This document shows, one piece after another, positions 1 to 8,085 of a DNA stretch of 64,000 nucleotides. The notes under the pieces are model-generated. The model made no database searches. It was not told the DNA's origin and was given only the letters and a program-made list of their open reading frames with translations. The DNA is from Candidatus Bathyarchaeota archaeon. GTDB taxonomy: Archaea; Thermoproteota; Bathyarchaeia; Bathyarchaeales; Bathycorpusculaceae. Numbering within the stretch: the stretch's first letter is position 1; the number at the start of each line of letters is the position of its first letter. A program made the position numbers and the translations under genes. The DNA lies in NCBI GenBank assembly GCA_026014465.1, contig JAOZID010000010.1, forward strand, positions 1,274,303-1,338,302, given 5' to 3'.

Positions 1-1
1 G

Positions 2-1063
2 GGCGATTTTGGTCCGCTTAACCCGTTCATTTTAGGTTACATCGCCGTTTTAGGCTTAGACCCCGCGGGAATTTTCTTGGCTATGGGCGTCACTAATCTT
101 ATCATAGGCTTGGTTTACAAGTTGCCTTTGCCTGTGGAGCCGCAAAAAGCCATTGGGGCAGCGGCGTTAAATGAGCATTGGCTTCCTGGACAAATCTACA
201 TTAGCGGTTTGGCGTCGGGTTTGATCTGGTTAGTGTTGAGTTTTTCGGGGGCGGTTAAAAAATTTGCTAAGGTGACTCCAACTGTTGTGATTCGGGGGAT
301 TCAATTTGGTTTGATGCTTCTTTTGCTTTGGGAGGCAGTTTTGCTTGTTCAATCTAACATTTTGTTGGGGCTTGCTTCTGTGGGGCTTATCTTGGTTTTG
401 ATGAAAAACAAGTACCTGCCCGCCGCAATTGCCCTCTTTGCCGTCGGCTTGGTTCTTACTTTTGTGTATAACCCAAACATCAGCCTGACCATAAACTTTG
501 CAATCCCCCAACTATGGATACCCTCCATAGAAAGCCTAACAGTAGGCGTCATAACCGTAATCCTTGCCCAACTAGTCCTCACCTACTCAAATGCCATACT
601 AGCCACTGCCCTAGCCGTAAACGAACGCTTCCCCGAAAGCAAACTCCAAGAACAAAGCCTATCCAAAAACATGGGCTTCATGAACACCATCCTCTCCTTC
701 ATACGGGGCATACCCATGTGCCACGGCGCAGGTGGCTTTGCCTCACAATACTTCTTTGGCGCAAGAACGGGCGGTGCAATGATAATGGAAGGTGCGATAG
801 AAGTGGTTTTAGCCTTCTTTTTTGCAGCTTCTATTGCCAGCATCTTTGACGCTTTTCCCGTAGCCATAATCGGGGGCATGTTGCTGTTTGCAAGCTTTGA
901 ACTTGGACGCGCATCCTTCAAACTGCGGGGAACAGATTTAGCCTTGGTGGTTGTTATGGGCGTGGTTTCTTTTGTTAGCAATCTTGCAGTGGGCTTTTTT
1001 GTTGGGTTGGCTTTGTTTTATGTTTTGAGAAAGGTGAAGCGTTCTAAAAATCGTGGCAAGTAG
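2..1063 (+). CDS. MOT1-like molybdate/sulfate transporter, 5' truncated by window edge
   Basis: The reading frame is open to the left edge, so the start codon lies outside the window; 353 residues are visible. The visible N-terminus, with GLDPAGIFLAMG, then LPLPVEPQKAIGAAAL, matches the substrate-binding helices of the MOT1-like molybdate/sulfate transporter family (a SulP relative), where a Pro-Val-Gln/Glu-Pro-x-Lys-Ala-Ile motif is typical. The rest is a run of hydrophobic helices plus the motif GIPMCHGAGGFASQYFFGAR, the second conserved loop of this family. The predicted role is uptake of an oxyanion, molybdate or sulfate, across the cell membrane; substrate cannot be settled from sequence. 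A moaE gene at 39.4 kb shows the cell makes molybdopterin. Third-position bias changes along the gene, from T/G-rich before about 480 to A/C-rich after. Confidence 0.8.
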   Translation, partial: GDFGPLNPFILGYIAVLGLDPAGIFLAMGVTNLIIGLVYKLPLPVEPQKAIGAAALNEHWLPGQIYISGLASGLIWLVLSFSGAVKKFAKVTPTVVIRGIQFGLMLLLLWEAVLLVQSNILLGLASVGLILVLMKNKYLPAAIALFAVGLVLTFVYNPNISLTINFAIPQLWIPSIESLTVGVITVILAQLVLTYSNAILATALAVNERFPESKLQEQSLSKNMGFMNTILSFIRGIPMCHGAGGFASQYFFGARTGGAMIMEGAIEVVLAFFFAASIASIFDAFPVAIIGGMLLFASFELGRASFKLRGTDLALVVVMGVVSFVSNLAVGFFVGLALFYVLRKVKRSKNRGK

Positions 1064-1125
1064 CCTTTTGGTGGTTTTGGTTTTTTGTTTTGGGGTTTGG
1101 AGTAACGCTTATTACTTAGTTAACT

Positions 1126-1139
1126 TCTTCTACTGAAGA
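1126..1139. promoter_or_regulatory. Small inverted repeat before the feo operon (possible operator)
   Basis: TCTTC-TACT-GAAGA is a perfect 5-bp inverted repeat about 35 nt before the first feoA start, in an A/T-rich stretch (CTTATTACTTAGTTAAC) that could contain the TATA element. An iron-dependent regulator encoded in the same operon (4412) would be the natural ligand. Short palindromes occur by chance, so this is tentative. Confidence 0.2.
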
Positions 1140-1173
1140 TAGTAATGTCTAACTTTGGTAAGGTGAACTAACT

Positions 1174-1407
1174 TTGAGTTTGTGTTTAAGCAATCTAAAA
1201 CCTGGTCAAACCGCCATAGTGGTAAAAATAGCTGCTACAGGCTCAGTGAGACGCCGAATAATGGATATGGGTCTTTGCAGAGGCTCTCGTGTCAAGGTGA
1301 TTTGCTGTGCCCCGCTAGGTGACCCTATGGAACTTGAACTCCGTGATTACAAACTTAGTTTGCGCAAGAAAGAGGCTCAGACGATTTTTGTGGAGGCGGA
1401 TTCTTAG
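1174..1407 (+). CDS. feoA: FeoA domain protein, first copy
   Basis: A 77-residue SH3-like FeoA protein. The sequence shows the family pattern: LKPGQTAIVVKI near the start, RRRIMDMGLCRGSRVKVI in the middle, and a closing DYKLSLRKKEAQTIFV. FeoA is a cytosolic partner of the ferrous-iron permease FeoB. Translation starts at TTG, and a GGTG-type ribosome site (AAGGTGAAC) lies just upstream. The stop overlaps the GTG of a second feoA by one base, so the two are translationally coupled. It opens an operon continuing through feoB to a DtxR regulator. Confidence 0.9.
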   Translation: MSLCLSNLKPGQTAIVVKIAATGSVRRRIMDMGLCRGSRVKVICCAPLGDPMELELRDYKLSLRKKEAQTIFVEADS

Positions 1408-1643
1408 TGGATATGCCTTTGAGTGCTTTGCCTTTTGGTTGTGAAGCTAAAATCACAAGGGTCTGCGGAGGATGCAGCCTTGCCAAGCGGCTAACAGAGA
1501 TGGGGTTAACCTGCGGAACAAAAATCAAAATTGTCTGCGAAGGCAACCTGCACAGCGGGCCTGTCCTTGTTGAAGTCCGCGACTCCCGCCTTGTCTTAGG
1601 ACGCGGCGTAGCAACCAAAATTTTTGTGGAGGAAAACCCATGA
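1407..1643 (+). CDS. feoA: FeoA domain protein, second copy
   Basis: A 78-residue second FeoA domain with the same layout as its upstream neighbour (LPFGCEAKITRV, AKRLTEMGLTCGTKIKIV, RLVLGRGVATKIFV). It carries three extra cysteines near the front (CEAK, CGGCSLAK) that the first copy lacks. GTG start overlapping the previous stop; its own stop overlaps the ATG of feoB by 4 bp. Two successive FeoA proteins may form a heteromer or do different jobs (FeoB gating versus sensing); the sequence does not say which. Confidence 0.9.
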   Translation: MDMPLSALPFGCEAKITRVCGGCSLAKRLTEMGLTCGTKIKIVCEGNLHSGPVLVEVRDSRLVLGRGVATKIFVEENP

Positions 1644-2350
1644 CCAAACCCGCCTACACGGTAGCTTTAATTGGCAACCCCAACGTAGGAAAAAGCGTCA
1701 TATTCAACAGCCTAGTTCCTGGCGCCCGACAGCACGTGGGAAACTGGCCTGGCAAAACCGTTGAAAAAAAAGAGGGCTACTTCTCCTACCAGGGCGTCCA
1801 AATTAAAATTGTGGATTTGCCTGGAACCTACAGCTTAACCGCCGTCGCCGAAGACGAATTGGTCTCACGCAACTACATCCTAAACGAAAAACCCGACCTT
1901 GTCGTTGACGTCGCAGATGCTTCCAACTTGGAACGCAACCTGTACCTGACTTTTCTACTCATGGAGCTAGACGCGAAGGTCTTGCTGGTTTTGAACATGG
2001 CTGACATTGCCCACGAGAAAGGCTACAAAATCAACATCGAAAACCTCTCCGAAAAACTCGGAATACCCGTAGTCTCTACTGTAGCAACTAAAGGCAAAGG
2101 CTTAGGTGAGCTCAAAGAAGCCATTCTTGGCTGCGCCCAAAAACCGTTAGGCAAACGCAAGATTTCTTATGGTCCAAAAGTTGAGGGCTTGCTTGATTAC
2201 CTCGCGGGCATTTTGCAAAAGGATGCGGTTCTTTCTCAAAAGTATCCGCTGCGCTGGTTAGCCATCAAGCTGGTTGAGAAAGACGAACAAGCCTTAGAGC
2301 TCATAAAAGATAGCCCCATAAAAACGCAACTTTTGGAGGTTATTTCGTGA
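1640..2350 (+). CDS. feoB: FeoB N-terminal part: GTPase domain encoded as a separate ORF
   Basis: A 236-residue G domain of the ferrous-iron transporter FeoB. Visible motifs are G1 GNPNVGKS (residues 12-19), the switch region around NWPGKTVEKKEG, G3 DLPGTYSL, and G4 NMAD. The residues after about 170 correspond to the helical spacer (GDI-like) domain. In most FeoB proteins the chain continues into the membrane pore; here it stops in the spacer and the membrane part begins in another frame with a 4-bp overlap (GTGA). The overlap has the form of normal translational coupling, which favours a genuine split over a sequencing error, but a single-base indel cannot be excluded. Confidence 0.88.
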   Translation: MTKPAYTVALIGNPNVGKSVIFNSLVPGARQHVGNWPGKTVEKKEGYFSYQGVQIKIVDLPGTYSLTAVAEDELVSRNYILNEKPDLVVDVADASNLERNLYLTFLLMELDAKVLLVLNMADIAHEKGYKINIENLSEKLGIPVVSTVATKGKGLGELKEAILGCAQKPLGKRKISYGPKVEGLLDYLAGILQKDAVLSQKYPLRWLAIKLVEKDEQALELIKDSPIKTQLLEVIS

Positions 2351-3633
2351 AAGCCAAAAAAGTCCTAGGCGAAGATTTCGACTTGGTCTTAGCTGACACC
2401 CGATACGAACTCATAAGCGACATACTCAAAACCTCACTGGTACGCGGTGAACGCAAATGGGCAATCTCCGATGTCCTAGACAAGGTTTTCCTAAACAAAT
2501 TCGTTGGAATCCCCGCTTTCTTTGCCTTGTTGTGGGCGGTTTTCCAGTTCACATTTGAAGCCTCCGCGCCGTTCATGGGGCTCATCGAAATGTTCTTTGC
2601 GTGGCTCTCTAACATGTCGGCGCATATACCCAACGAAATCGTTGCTTCTTTGCTAGCTGATGGGATATTTGGCGGATTAGGCTTCATACTAACATTTACT
2701 GCGCCTATTATGTTCATGTTCTTGGCGTTGTCTTTGCTAGAAGACAGTGGGTATTTGGCTAGAGCCGCCTTTGTCTTTGACCGCGTAATGTTCAAGCTGG
2801 GTTTGCACGGGCGCTCTTTTATTCCCATGCTGTTGGGCTTTGGCTGCAACGTCCCCGCCATCATGGCTACGCGAAGCATCGAAGGCACCAAAGACCGTCT
2901 AATAACCATCTTGACCGTGCCGTTCATGTCCTGCGCCGCGCGGCTACCCGTGTACATCCTGATTGCAGGCGCATTCTTTGCAGCCCAAGCCGCAACCGCC
3001 ATCTGGTCCATGTACCTTATCGGAATAATAGTTGCCATACTCTTTGCGCTGCTTCTTCGAAAGACCCTCTTCAAAGGCGAACCCGCACCCTTCATCGTAG
3101 AGTTGCCAACATACAAAATGCCCACCTTCAAAGGGTCGCTGCTGCACATGTGGGAGCGCGGCTCGGCTTTCGTTAAGAAGGCAGGTACTTACTTGCTAAT
3201 TGGTGCTGTGCTGCTTTGGCTCTTGTCTGTTTTGCCTTGGGGCGTGGCTCCTGGAAGCGGCGAATCGTTTGCTGGGCAAATCGGGCAAGCTCTTCAGCCA
3301 CTGTTTGCACCCTTGGGTTTCAACTGGCAAATCGTTGCCTCCCTGATCTTTGCGTTCCTAGCCAAAGAAATCATGGTGGAATCCTTAGGTGTCATCTACG
3401 GCGTTGGCGGCGAAGCCGATATTCAAGCAGCACTGGTGGCTTCCATTAGCCCTGTTAGCGCCTTTGCACTGATGATCTTTACGTTGCTGTATGTGCCATG
3501 CCTTGCCACTGTGGGAGTCATAAAGAAAGAAACAGGCTCTTGGAAATGGACGCTCTTTGCTGTAGCTTCAGAGATAATCTTGGCGTACGTGGTGGCTTGG
3601 CTCGTCGTAGGCATAGGAGGCCTAATAATCTAA
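2347..3633 (+). CDS. feoB: FeoB C-terminal part: membrane permease encoded as a separate ORF
   Basis: A 428-residue polytopic membrane protein corresponding to the pore of FeoB. It starts with the end of the spacer domain (DTRYELISDIL), then shows the first Gate domain, the signature GFGCNVPAIMATRSIEG with the conserved pore cysteine, a second Gate segment, and the AKEIMVESLG motif typical of the FeoB C-terminal half. Predicted function is Fe(II) import, with energy or gating supplied by the separate GTPase encoded just upstream. GTG start, 4-bp overlap with the GTPase ORF. Confidence 0.88.
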   Translation: MKAKKVLGEDFDLVLADTRYELISDILKTSLVRGERKWAISDVLDKVFLNKFVGIPAFFALLWAVFQFTFEASAPFMGLIEMFFAWLSNMSAHIPNEIVASLLADGIFGGLGFILTFTAPIMFMFLALSLLEDSGYLARAAFVFDRVMFKLGLHGRSFIPMLLGFGCNVPAIMATRSIEGTKDRLITILTVPFMSCAARLPVYILIAGAFFAAQAATAIWSMYLIGIIVAILFALLLRKTLFKGEPAPFIVELPTYKMPTFKGSLLHMWERGSAFVKKAGTYLLIGAVLLWLLSVLPWGVAPGSGESFAGQIGQALQPLFAPLGFNWQIVASLIFAFLAKEIMVESLGVIYGVGGEADIQAALVASISPVSAFALMIFTLLYVPCLATVGVIKKETGSWKWTLFAVASEIILAYVVAWLVVGIGGLII

Positions 3634-3645
3634 AGCAGGTGAAAA

Positions 3646-4140
3646 ATGATGACTACAAACATTAAAATGACAAAACCTTGGGCAGTTTACTCTGCATGTT
3701 TAGGCTTGGTTTATTTCCTCTTTGGCGCCCTCGAATTAACGACGGGGCTGGGGCAAGCCTACGAACTTAGCTGGATGCAACTAGACATAAGCACCGCAGT
3801 AGTCTACCCTGACGTGTTCGGAGGACTTATGCTGGTTATCATCGGCATAATCTTCCTCTTTGGAATCTCGTCGCAATGGAAAGGCAAAACCGAAGGCGCA
3901 TCGTTCCTAGTTGTTGGCACTTTGCTTGCAGCTGTTTTCTTTGCCGTCTACACTGCCATAATGCTCTCACACGCAGTCGGGTTTGGCTTCTTCCACATCG
4001 TCCCTGAAGCATACGCGGATATCATGGCTGACTGGGCAGAATGGGTCTGGCTTGATGATTTGCGTCCTGGCATCTGGCTTTTTGTAGCGGCTCTTCCAAG
4101 CTTGTACTTGACGCTAAAGATTTGGAAATCACGGCGATGA
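3646..4140 (+). CDS. Four-helix membrane protein of the feo operon, unknown function
   Basis: A 164-residue protein with about four transmembrane segments (roughly residues 13-33, 56-75, 86-107 and 142-160). I do not recognise the family. It starts 13 nt after feoB and ends 3 nt before the FeoC-like gene, so it is firmly inside the iron operon. Acidic and aromatic residues cluster in the loop before the last helix (DIMADWAEWVWLDDL). A FeoB accessory role is an inference from position alone. Confidence 0.75.
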   Translation: MMTTNIKMTKPWAVYSACLGLVYFLFGALELTTGLGQAYELSWMQLDISTAVVYPDVFGGLMLVIIGIIFLFGISSQWKGKTEGASFLVVGTLLAAVFFAVYTAIMLSHAVGFGFFHIVPEAYADIMADWAEWVWLDDLRPGIWLFVAALPSLYLTLKIWKSRR

Positions 4141-4143
4141 AAA

Positions 4144-4419
4144 ATGTTCAAGGACATACTTAGGGCAATTGAGGATTTGGGTGTGATTAACCTTGCAGAG
4201 ATAGCCCGCAAGGCGGGTGTTTCTGAGGCTATGGTGGAGCAGGTGTTGTCTTTGCTGTTGTCAAAGGGTTACCTCAAACCCCAAGCCTCCCCTCGAGCTG
4301 CAGCGGCGGTTTCCTGCGGTGGATGCTGTAGCTCTTGCGGGTCTAATTCTGGACGTTGCAAAAAAGTATATTTAATAACTGAAAAGGGGAAAAGATATCT
4401 GGGAACAAATATTGAATGA
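4144..4419 (+). CDS. FeoC-like winged-helix protein with cysteine cluster
   Basis: A 91-residue protein: an N-terminal winged helix (ILRAIEDLGVINLAEIARKAGVSEAMVEQVLSLL in two parts, about residues 5-45), then a wing rich in cysteine, CGGCCSSCGSNSGRC (about residues 58-72). This is the layout of FeoC-type regulators, in which wing cysteines may bind an Fe-S cluster and control FeoB stability or transcription. Here the cluster has five cysteines, more than most bacterial FeoC. It overlaps the following DtxR gene by 8 bp. Confidence 0.75.
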   Translation: MFKDILRAIEDLGVINLAEIARKAGVSEAMVEQVLSLLLSKGYLKPQASPRAAAAVSCGGCCSSCGSNSGRCKKVYLITEKGKRYLGTNIE

Positions 4420-4930
4420 CGCTGGACCTGTTGCTAGGCTAAACGTAACAGAAGAGACTTATGTTGAAACTATAGATGCCCTGTTAAATACGCGCGGATA
4501 CGCTGTAGTAACTGACATCGCCAAAGAACTCAACGTCAAATCCCCAAGCGTCACCAGTATGCTAAAAAAACTCGACTCCTTAGGATTCGTAAAATACACC
4601 CCCTACCGCAACGTCTTTCTAACCCAAAAAGGACAAAGCCTCGCAACTTTTCTCAAAAAACGCCAAACCTCCCTTCAAACTTTTCTTAACCTGCTTGGCG
4701 TAGATGAAAAAACCGCTGAAGAAGACGCCTGCGCCGTAGAACACATCGTGCACGGGTCAACCTCCGAGAAACTTTCAAAATTCGTAGAATTCGTACAAAC
4801 CACCCCCCAAGGCACAAACTGGCTAGACTGCTTCAAAACCTACGAAAAACTCGGCAACTGCCCCTACCCCGCCTGCCCCTTCATAAACAAAAAATGCAGC
4901 AACCCCCAAACACCCCAGAAAAGCTCCTAA
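4412..4930 (+). CDS. DtxR/MntR-family metal-dependent transcriptional regulator
   Basis: A 172-residue iron-dependent repressor type protein. Residues 10-75 form the winged helix (TDIAKELNVKSPSVTSMLKKL in two parts). The dimerisation helix holds DACAVEH at 105-111, equivalent to the Cys-x2-Glu-His metal site of DtxR/IdeR, so metal binding is likely. The C-terminal tail carries Cys140, Cys150, Cys155 and Cys162, an additional cysteine motif that standard DtxR proteins lack. TTG start within the end of the FeoC-like gene. As last gene of the feo operon, it probably represses the operon when Fe(II) is plentiful. Confidence 0.87.
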   Translation: MNDAGPVARLNVTEETYVETIDALLNTRGYAVVTDIAKELNVKSPSVTSMLKKLDSLGFVKYTPYRNVFLTQKGQSLATFLKKRQTSLQTFLNLLGVDEKTAEEDACAVEHIVHGSTSEKLSKFVEFVQTTPQGTNWLDCFKTYEKLGNCPYPACPFINKKCSNPQTPQKSS

Positions 4931-5092
4931 CACAAACATTTGAAAACTATCTCTTGCGTAGCGCATGCCTCTGAACTCAAAGAACGGTTTTTTACGCTTT
5001 TCCCTTAAACAGAGCTCTGTTGTTTTTGGGCTGTAATGCGTTTTCATTGGAAGAAGAAACTTGGCTTTAGCAGGCAGCGTTTGTTTTTGTTA

Positions 5093-6424
5093 TTATGTTG
5101 TTATTTGGGTTACTTGTTCGCTTAGGGCTTGTATATTTGCGATTTCTCCTGTGTCCGCCCAGACGCCTACTGCTATGACGTTAACTCCTCCAGGGTATGT
5201 CATGTCCAGGTGCAATGTCACGTACCAGTACGGTACCAAGGTTAGTGGTTCTGTTCGGGGTTGGGGGTAGAATTCTGCTGAGACGGGGTCGTCAAGTACG
5301 ATGAAGTTAGAGACGTGTACGCCGTTGGCGTCCCATTCGTAGTCTTCAGCGGCGGTTTTTGCGATTTCTATGGCTTGTTCTGCGGATATGTTTGTTTGGG
5401 CGTTTTCCACTTCGTAGATGAACCAGTCGTCTCTTAGTTCGGTTATGATGTGGTTTTCAGATACGATTTGGATTCGTTTGGCTGAGAAGTCGGTTTGGTT
5501 TTCGGTGTAGTGGATTAGAATTATGGCGTTGTCTCCTGAGGCTGCGATTTTTAGTTTGGTGTTGCCTAAGACTTGGTCTTCGCTGGTTCTGTTGGCGGCT
5601 GCTAAGAGGGAGAGCATTTCGTTGAGGTATTCGTCTCCTGAGGCGAGTTTGTATCTTTCAAGGATTTGGTCGCATGCTTGGATGGGGTCTGTGGGTTGTG
5701 TTTGTGTGTAGCGTGGGGGGTAGATGGGGAAGCCTTCAAGCTGGTTGAGTTGGAAAAGAGAGAAGTGTCCGTTTCTAAACCGCAGCGTTAGCTCCAGTTC
5801 GCTAAAGCTGTTTCTAAATGAGTACTTGAAGACTTCTTCTATAACGCCGCCTAAGTCTGCGCGTTCTTCTACGGTGCTGCTCTCAAGCGTTGCCTGATAC
5901 TGGCTAATGTCCAGTTGAATCACGTCCCTGATGATGGTCATGGATTTGGCGGCGGAAGTGCTCCACGCAAGCAACTGCTCATTTTGCTTTTCAAGCCTTT
6001 CATAATCTGCGTGCAACGCTTGGTAATCGTCGGATAACTGGTTAAACGAAGCATACTGAACCGCTGACATGGTGGCTAAAACTATGATGGCTATTAAAAA
6101 GGCGGCGTAGAGGGTTTTCCATCTTAACGGTAGGGTTGAGAAGCGTTTGGCGTGGATGTCGGGCACTTCTTCTGCGCCTTTCATCATGGACACTGAGGCT
6201 TTGCCAAAGCTTGACAGTTTGTATTTGCCTGCCTCATCTTTGACGACAAGCTCACCCAAGTTTTCAAGGTGATACGTTAAATGTGAACTGGGGGTTCCTA
6301 GTTCTTCAAGCATCTGCGAAAAAGTCATGTCCTTCTCTGAGAGCATGCGCAAAATTTTTCGCCGAGCCGGATGCTTCAAAGAGCTAAACATTATCGAATA
6401 AGTCTCTTCTTCCGAGCTGAACAT
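5093..6424 (-). CDS. Membrane-anchored ArsR-like winged-helix protein with large outer domain
   Basis: A 443-residue protein in three parts. Residues 1-85 are an ArsR-type winged helix (MFSSLKHPARRKILRMLSE; SHLTYHLENLGELVV). About 107-124 is a single transmembrane helix, followed by a short coiled coil (to about 155). The remaining ~290 residues would lie outside the cell and look like PepSY-type repeats (ISAEQAIEIAKTAAEDYEWD; DPIQACDQILERYK). This suggests a one-component sensor that reads an external signal and acts on DNA from the membrane. The target is unknown; the gene diverges from 6601 with a 17-nt palindrome in between. Confidence 0.75.
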   Translation of the reverse strand: MFSSEEETYSIMFSSLKHPARRKILRMLSEKDMTFSQMLEELGTPSSHLTYHLENLGELVVKDEAGKYKLSSFGKASVSMMKGAEEVPDIHAKRFSTLPLRWKTLYAAFLIAIIVLATMSAVQYASFNQLSDDYQALHADYERLEKQNEQLLAWSTSAAKSMTIIRDVIQLDISQYQATLESSTVEERADLGGVIEEVFKYSFRNSFSELELTLRFRNGHFSLFQLNQLEGFPIYPPRYTQTQPTDPIQACDQILERYKLASGDEYLNEMLSLLAAANRTSEDQVLGNTKLKIAASGDNAIILIHYTENQTDFSAKRIQIVSENHIITELRDDWFIYEVENAQTNISAEQAIEIAKTAAEDYEWDANGVHVSNFIVLDDPVSAEFYPQPRTEPLTLVPYWYVTLHLDMTYPGGVNVIAVGVWADTGEIANIQALSEQVTQITT

Positions 6425-6521
6425 TCAAACCCCTTCTGAACAATTACACAGTTGCTTTTTTAGAGTTTTCGTAAAAACTCCCTTGTCAATAAACCTGACG
6501 TAGAACATTGTATAGTATTAT

Positions 6522-6538
6522 TTTCTTGTGACAAGAAA
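6522..6538. promoter_or_regulatory. 17-nt perfect palindrome, probable operator
   Basis: TTTCTTGT-G-ACAAGAAA is a perfect 8-bp inverted repeat around a central G. It sits in the 176-bp gap between the divergent winged-helix gene (5093-6424) and the 6601 gene, and just upstream of the likely TATA box for the rightward unit (6553-6560). Its length and position fit a dimeric regulator site; the adjacent winged-helix protein is the obvious candidate. Confidence 0.5.
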
Positions 6539-6552
6539 TCTGTACAAAAACT

Positions 6553-6560
6553 GTTTTATC
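6553..6560 (+). promoter_or_regulatory. Probable TATA box for the 6601/radical SAM unit
   Basis: GTTTTATC lies about 45 nt before the ATG at 6601 and directly follows the palindrome at 6522-6538. Archaeal initiation about 25 nt downstream would give a leader of about 20 nt. Confidence 0.4.
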
Positions 6561-6600
6561 CAAAAATCGCCCTTGTGCATTAACTGTTTGAGGCTTCACT

Positions 6601-7008
6601 ATGAAGAAAACTACACGGCAACAAAAAAACACCTGCTTGGACACGGGTAGTTTTGGGTCTGGTCTAAAGATAAAATATTTTTCTGTTATGGTTTTTGAAG
6701 AGGATGGTAAGACTATTTTTCAGCCGATGGTCAACGGGAAAGACACTAAGGCTCTTGAAGAATTCTTCCAAAACGGCTCTCTTGAAGTTTGGCTTCCCAA
6801 CGGCGCAGCCGACGCGGAGGGTTTTGATGTTTCCATCTTAAAGTATCGTCCTGTAGTTCAGGTTGCATCCAAGCAAGCCTGCGCAATGGCTAAAAGCGCT
6901 TCTAGAACCTCGCTGCGAACAAGCCCCCTAAACTCGACACACGCAGCAACCAAACCCATCGACCCCCACAACCCCAACAGTGAAGTCATAACCAAAAAAT
7001 TACCGTAA
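6601..7008 (+). CDS. Unknown 135-residue protein preceding a radical SAM gene
   Basis: I do not recognise this protein. The first ~90 residues look like a folded domain with normal amino-acid mix (KIKYFSVMVFEEDGKTIFQP, then LEVWLPNGAADAEGFDVS), while the last ~40 are Ser/Thr/Pro/Asn-rich and probably disordered. It has its own TATA-like promoter and ends 18 nt before the SPASM radical SAM gene, so the two are probably cotranscribed. A partner or substrate of that enzyme is possible but not shown. Confidence 0.5.
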   Translation: MKKTTRQQKNTCLDTGSFGSGLKIKYFSVMVFEEDGKTIFQPMVNGKDTKALEEFFQNGSLEVWLPNGAADAEGFDVSILKYRPVVQVASKQACAMAKSASRTSLRTSPLNSTHAATKPIDPHNPNSEVITKKLP

Positions 7009-7026
7009 CACAGAAGGCAACCAAAA

Positions 7027-8085
7027 TTGACAACTTGTAAAGCTCCCCTGTACATGGTAACGTGGCGGTGTACGCGCCGATGTGTTGGCAACTGCCTGTA
7101 CTGCAGCTATACTCCTCCTGTTAAGCCCGAGGACGCTGAAGTAGACACGAAACTGGGCTACAAAATAGTTGACGAGGTTTACGATTTTGGTTCTCCATGG
7201 TTTGGAATAAGCGGCGGCGAACCGCTAGTGCGTGAGGACATTTTTGATATAATCGAGTACGCAAGGCGCATGGGCTTTGAAATCAGCCTCATCACCAGCG
7301 GCTTTGCCTTTGACGAAAAACGCTTAGACAAACTCGTCAAAAACGAAGTCCACACCGCTGTCAGCGTGGACGGCACCCCAGAATCCAACGATATCATCCG
7401 CGGCAAAGGCAGCTACAACAAAGCAGTTCACGCCATGAAAAAACTCTCCGAAAACGGGTTACTTGACTGCGTAGTAACCACCATGACCAAATACAACATC
7501 AAAGACATGGCGCACCCAGCAGAGCTCGCAAAAGAGTACGGCGCACGCATGGTCGTCTACCACAACTTGGTTCCTGTGGGCAGGGCAGAAAGTAACATGC
7601 CTGATTTGGCGCCTACGCCTGACGAGTACGAAACCGCTTTTAACGAAATCTACGATTTGCAGGTCAAGCTTTTGGGGCAAGTTAAGATTAATGTGTATTC
7701 GCCGTTTTATGCGCGGATTGTGCGTCAACGTAATCCTGTTGATTTTTGGGATTGGTTTAGGAACGGCTACTTGGGTAAATGCAGCATAGGCGGCAACTAC
7801 GTTAGCGTAACTGAAAACGGGGACTACCGCGCCTGTGGCTTCCACGAAGGACACCGCATAGGCAACGTTAAAACCAAGACCCTAAAGACCGCGTGGAATG
7901 ACCTGCAAGAATCCAGCTTGTACCTGAAACTGCGTGATAAAAGCAACATCAAAGGCAAATGCGGCGTTTGCGAGTACCGAGAAATCTGCGGAGGCTGCCG
8001 AACCCGCTCTGAATACTACACAGGCGACCTGTTCGAATCAGACCCAGCTTGCGCTTACATCCCAAAAGTGTTGCGAGGGGAATAA
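7027..8085 (+). CDS. Radical SAM protein with SPASM domain
   Basis: A 352-residue enzyme. The radical SAM cluster motif is CVGNCLYC (Cys19-x3-Cys23-x2-Cys26), followed by GISGGEPLVR for SAM binding and SVDGTPESNDIIRGKGSY. The C-terminal third has a SPASM domain with at least seven cysteines (CSIGG, ACGF, then CGVCEYREICGGCRTR and a final AC) that would hold one or two auxiliary Fe-S clusters. The layout resembles the AhbC/AhbD/NirJ haem-pathway enzymes and peptide-modifying maturases; which one is open, because no haem genes are nearby. TTG start. Confidence 0.85.
   Translation: MTTCKAPLYMVTWRCTRRCVGNCLYCSYTPPVKPEDAEVDTKLGYKIVDEVYDFGSPWFGISGGEPLVREDIFDIIEYARRMGFEISLITSGFAFDEKRLDKLVKNEVHTAVSVDGTPESNDIIRGKGSYNKAVHAMKKLSENGLLDCVVTTMTKYNIKDMAHPAELAKEYGARMVVYHNLVPVGRAESNMPDLAPTPDEYETAFNEIYDLQVKLLGQVKINVYSPFYARIVRQRNPVDFWDWFRNGYLGKCSIGGNYVSVTENGDYRACGFHEGHRIGNVKTKTLKTAWNDLQESSLYLKLRDKSNIKGKCGVCEYREICGGCRTRSEYYTGDLFESDPACAYIPKVLRGE

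Noticed and set aside
2340-3149. Long minus-strand open frame (269 codons) opposite feoB
   Set aside because: It mirrors the feoB membrane gene, has a composition dominated by Ser/Met/Lys/Arg with no recognisable motif, and feoB is certain on the plus strand.
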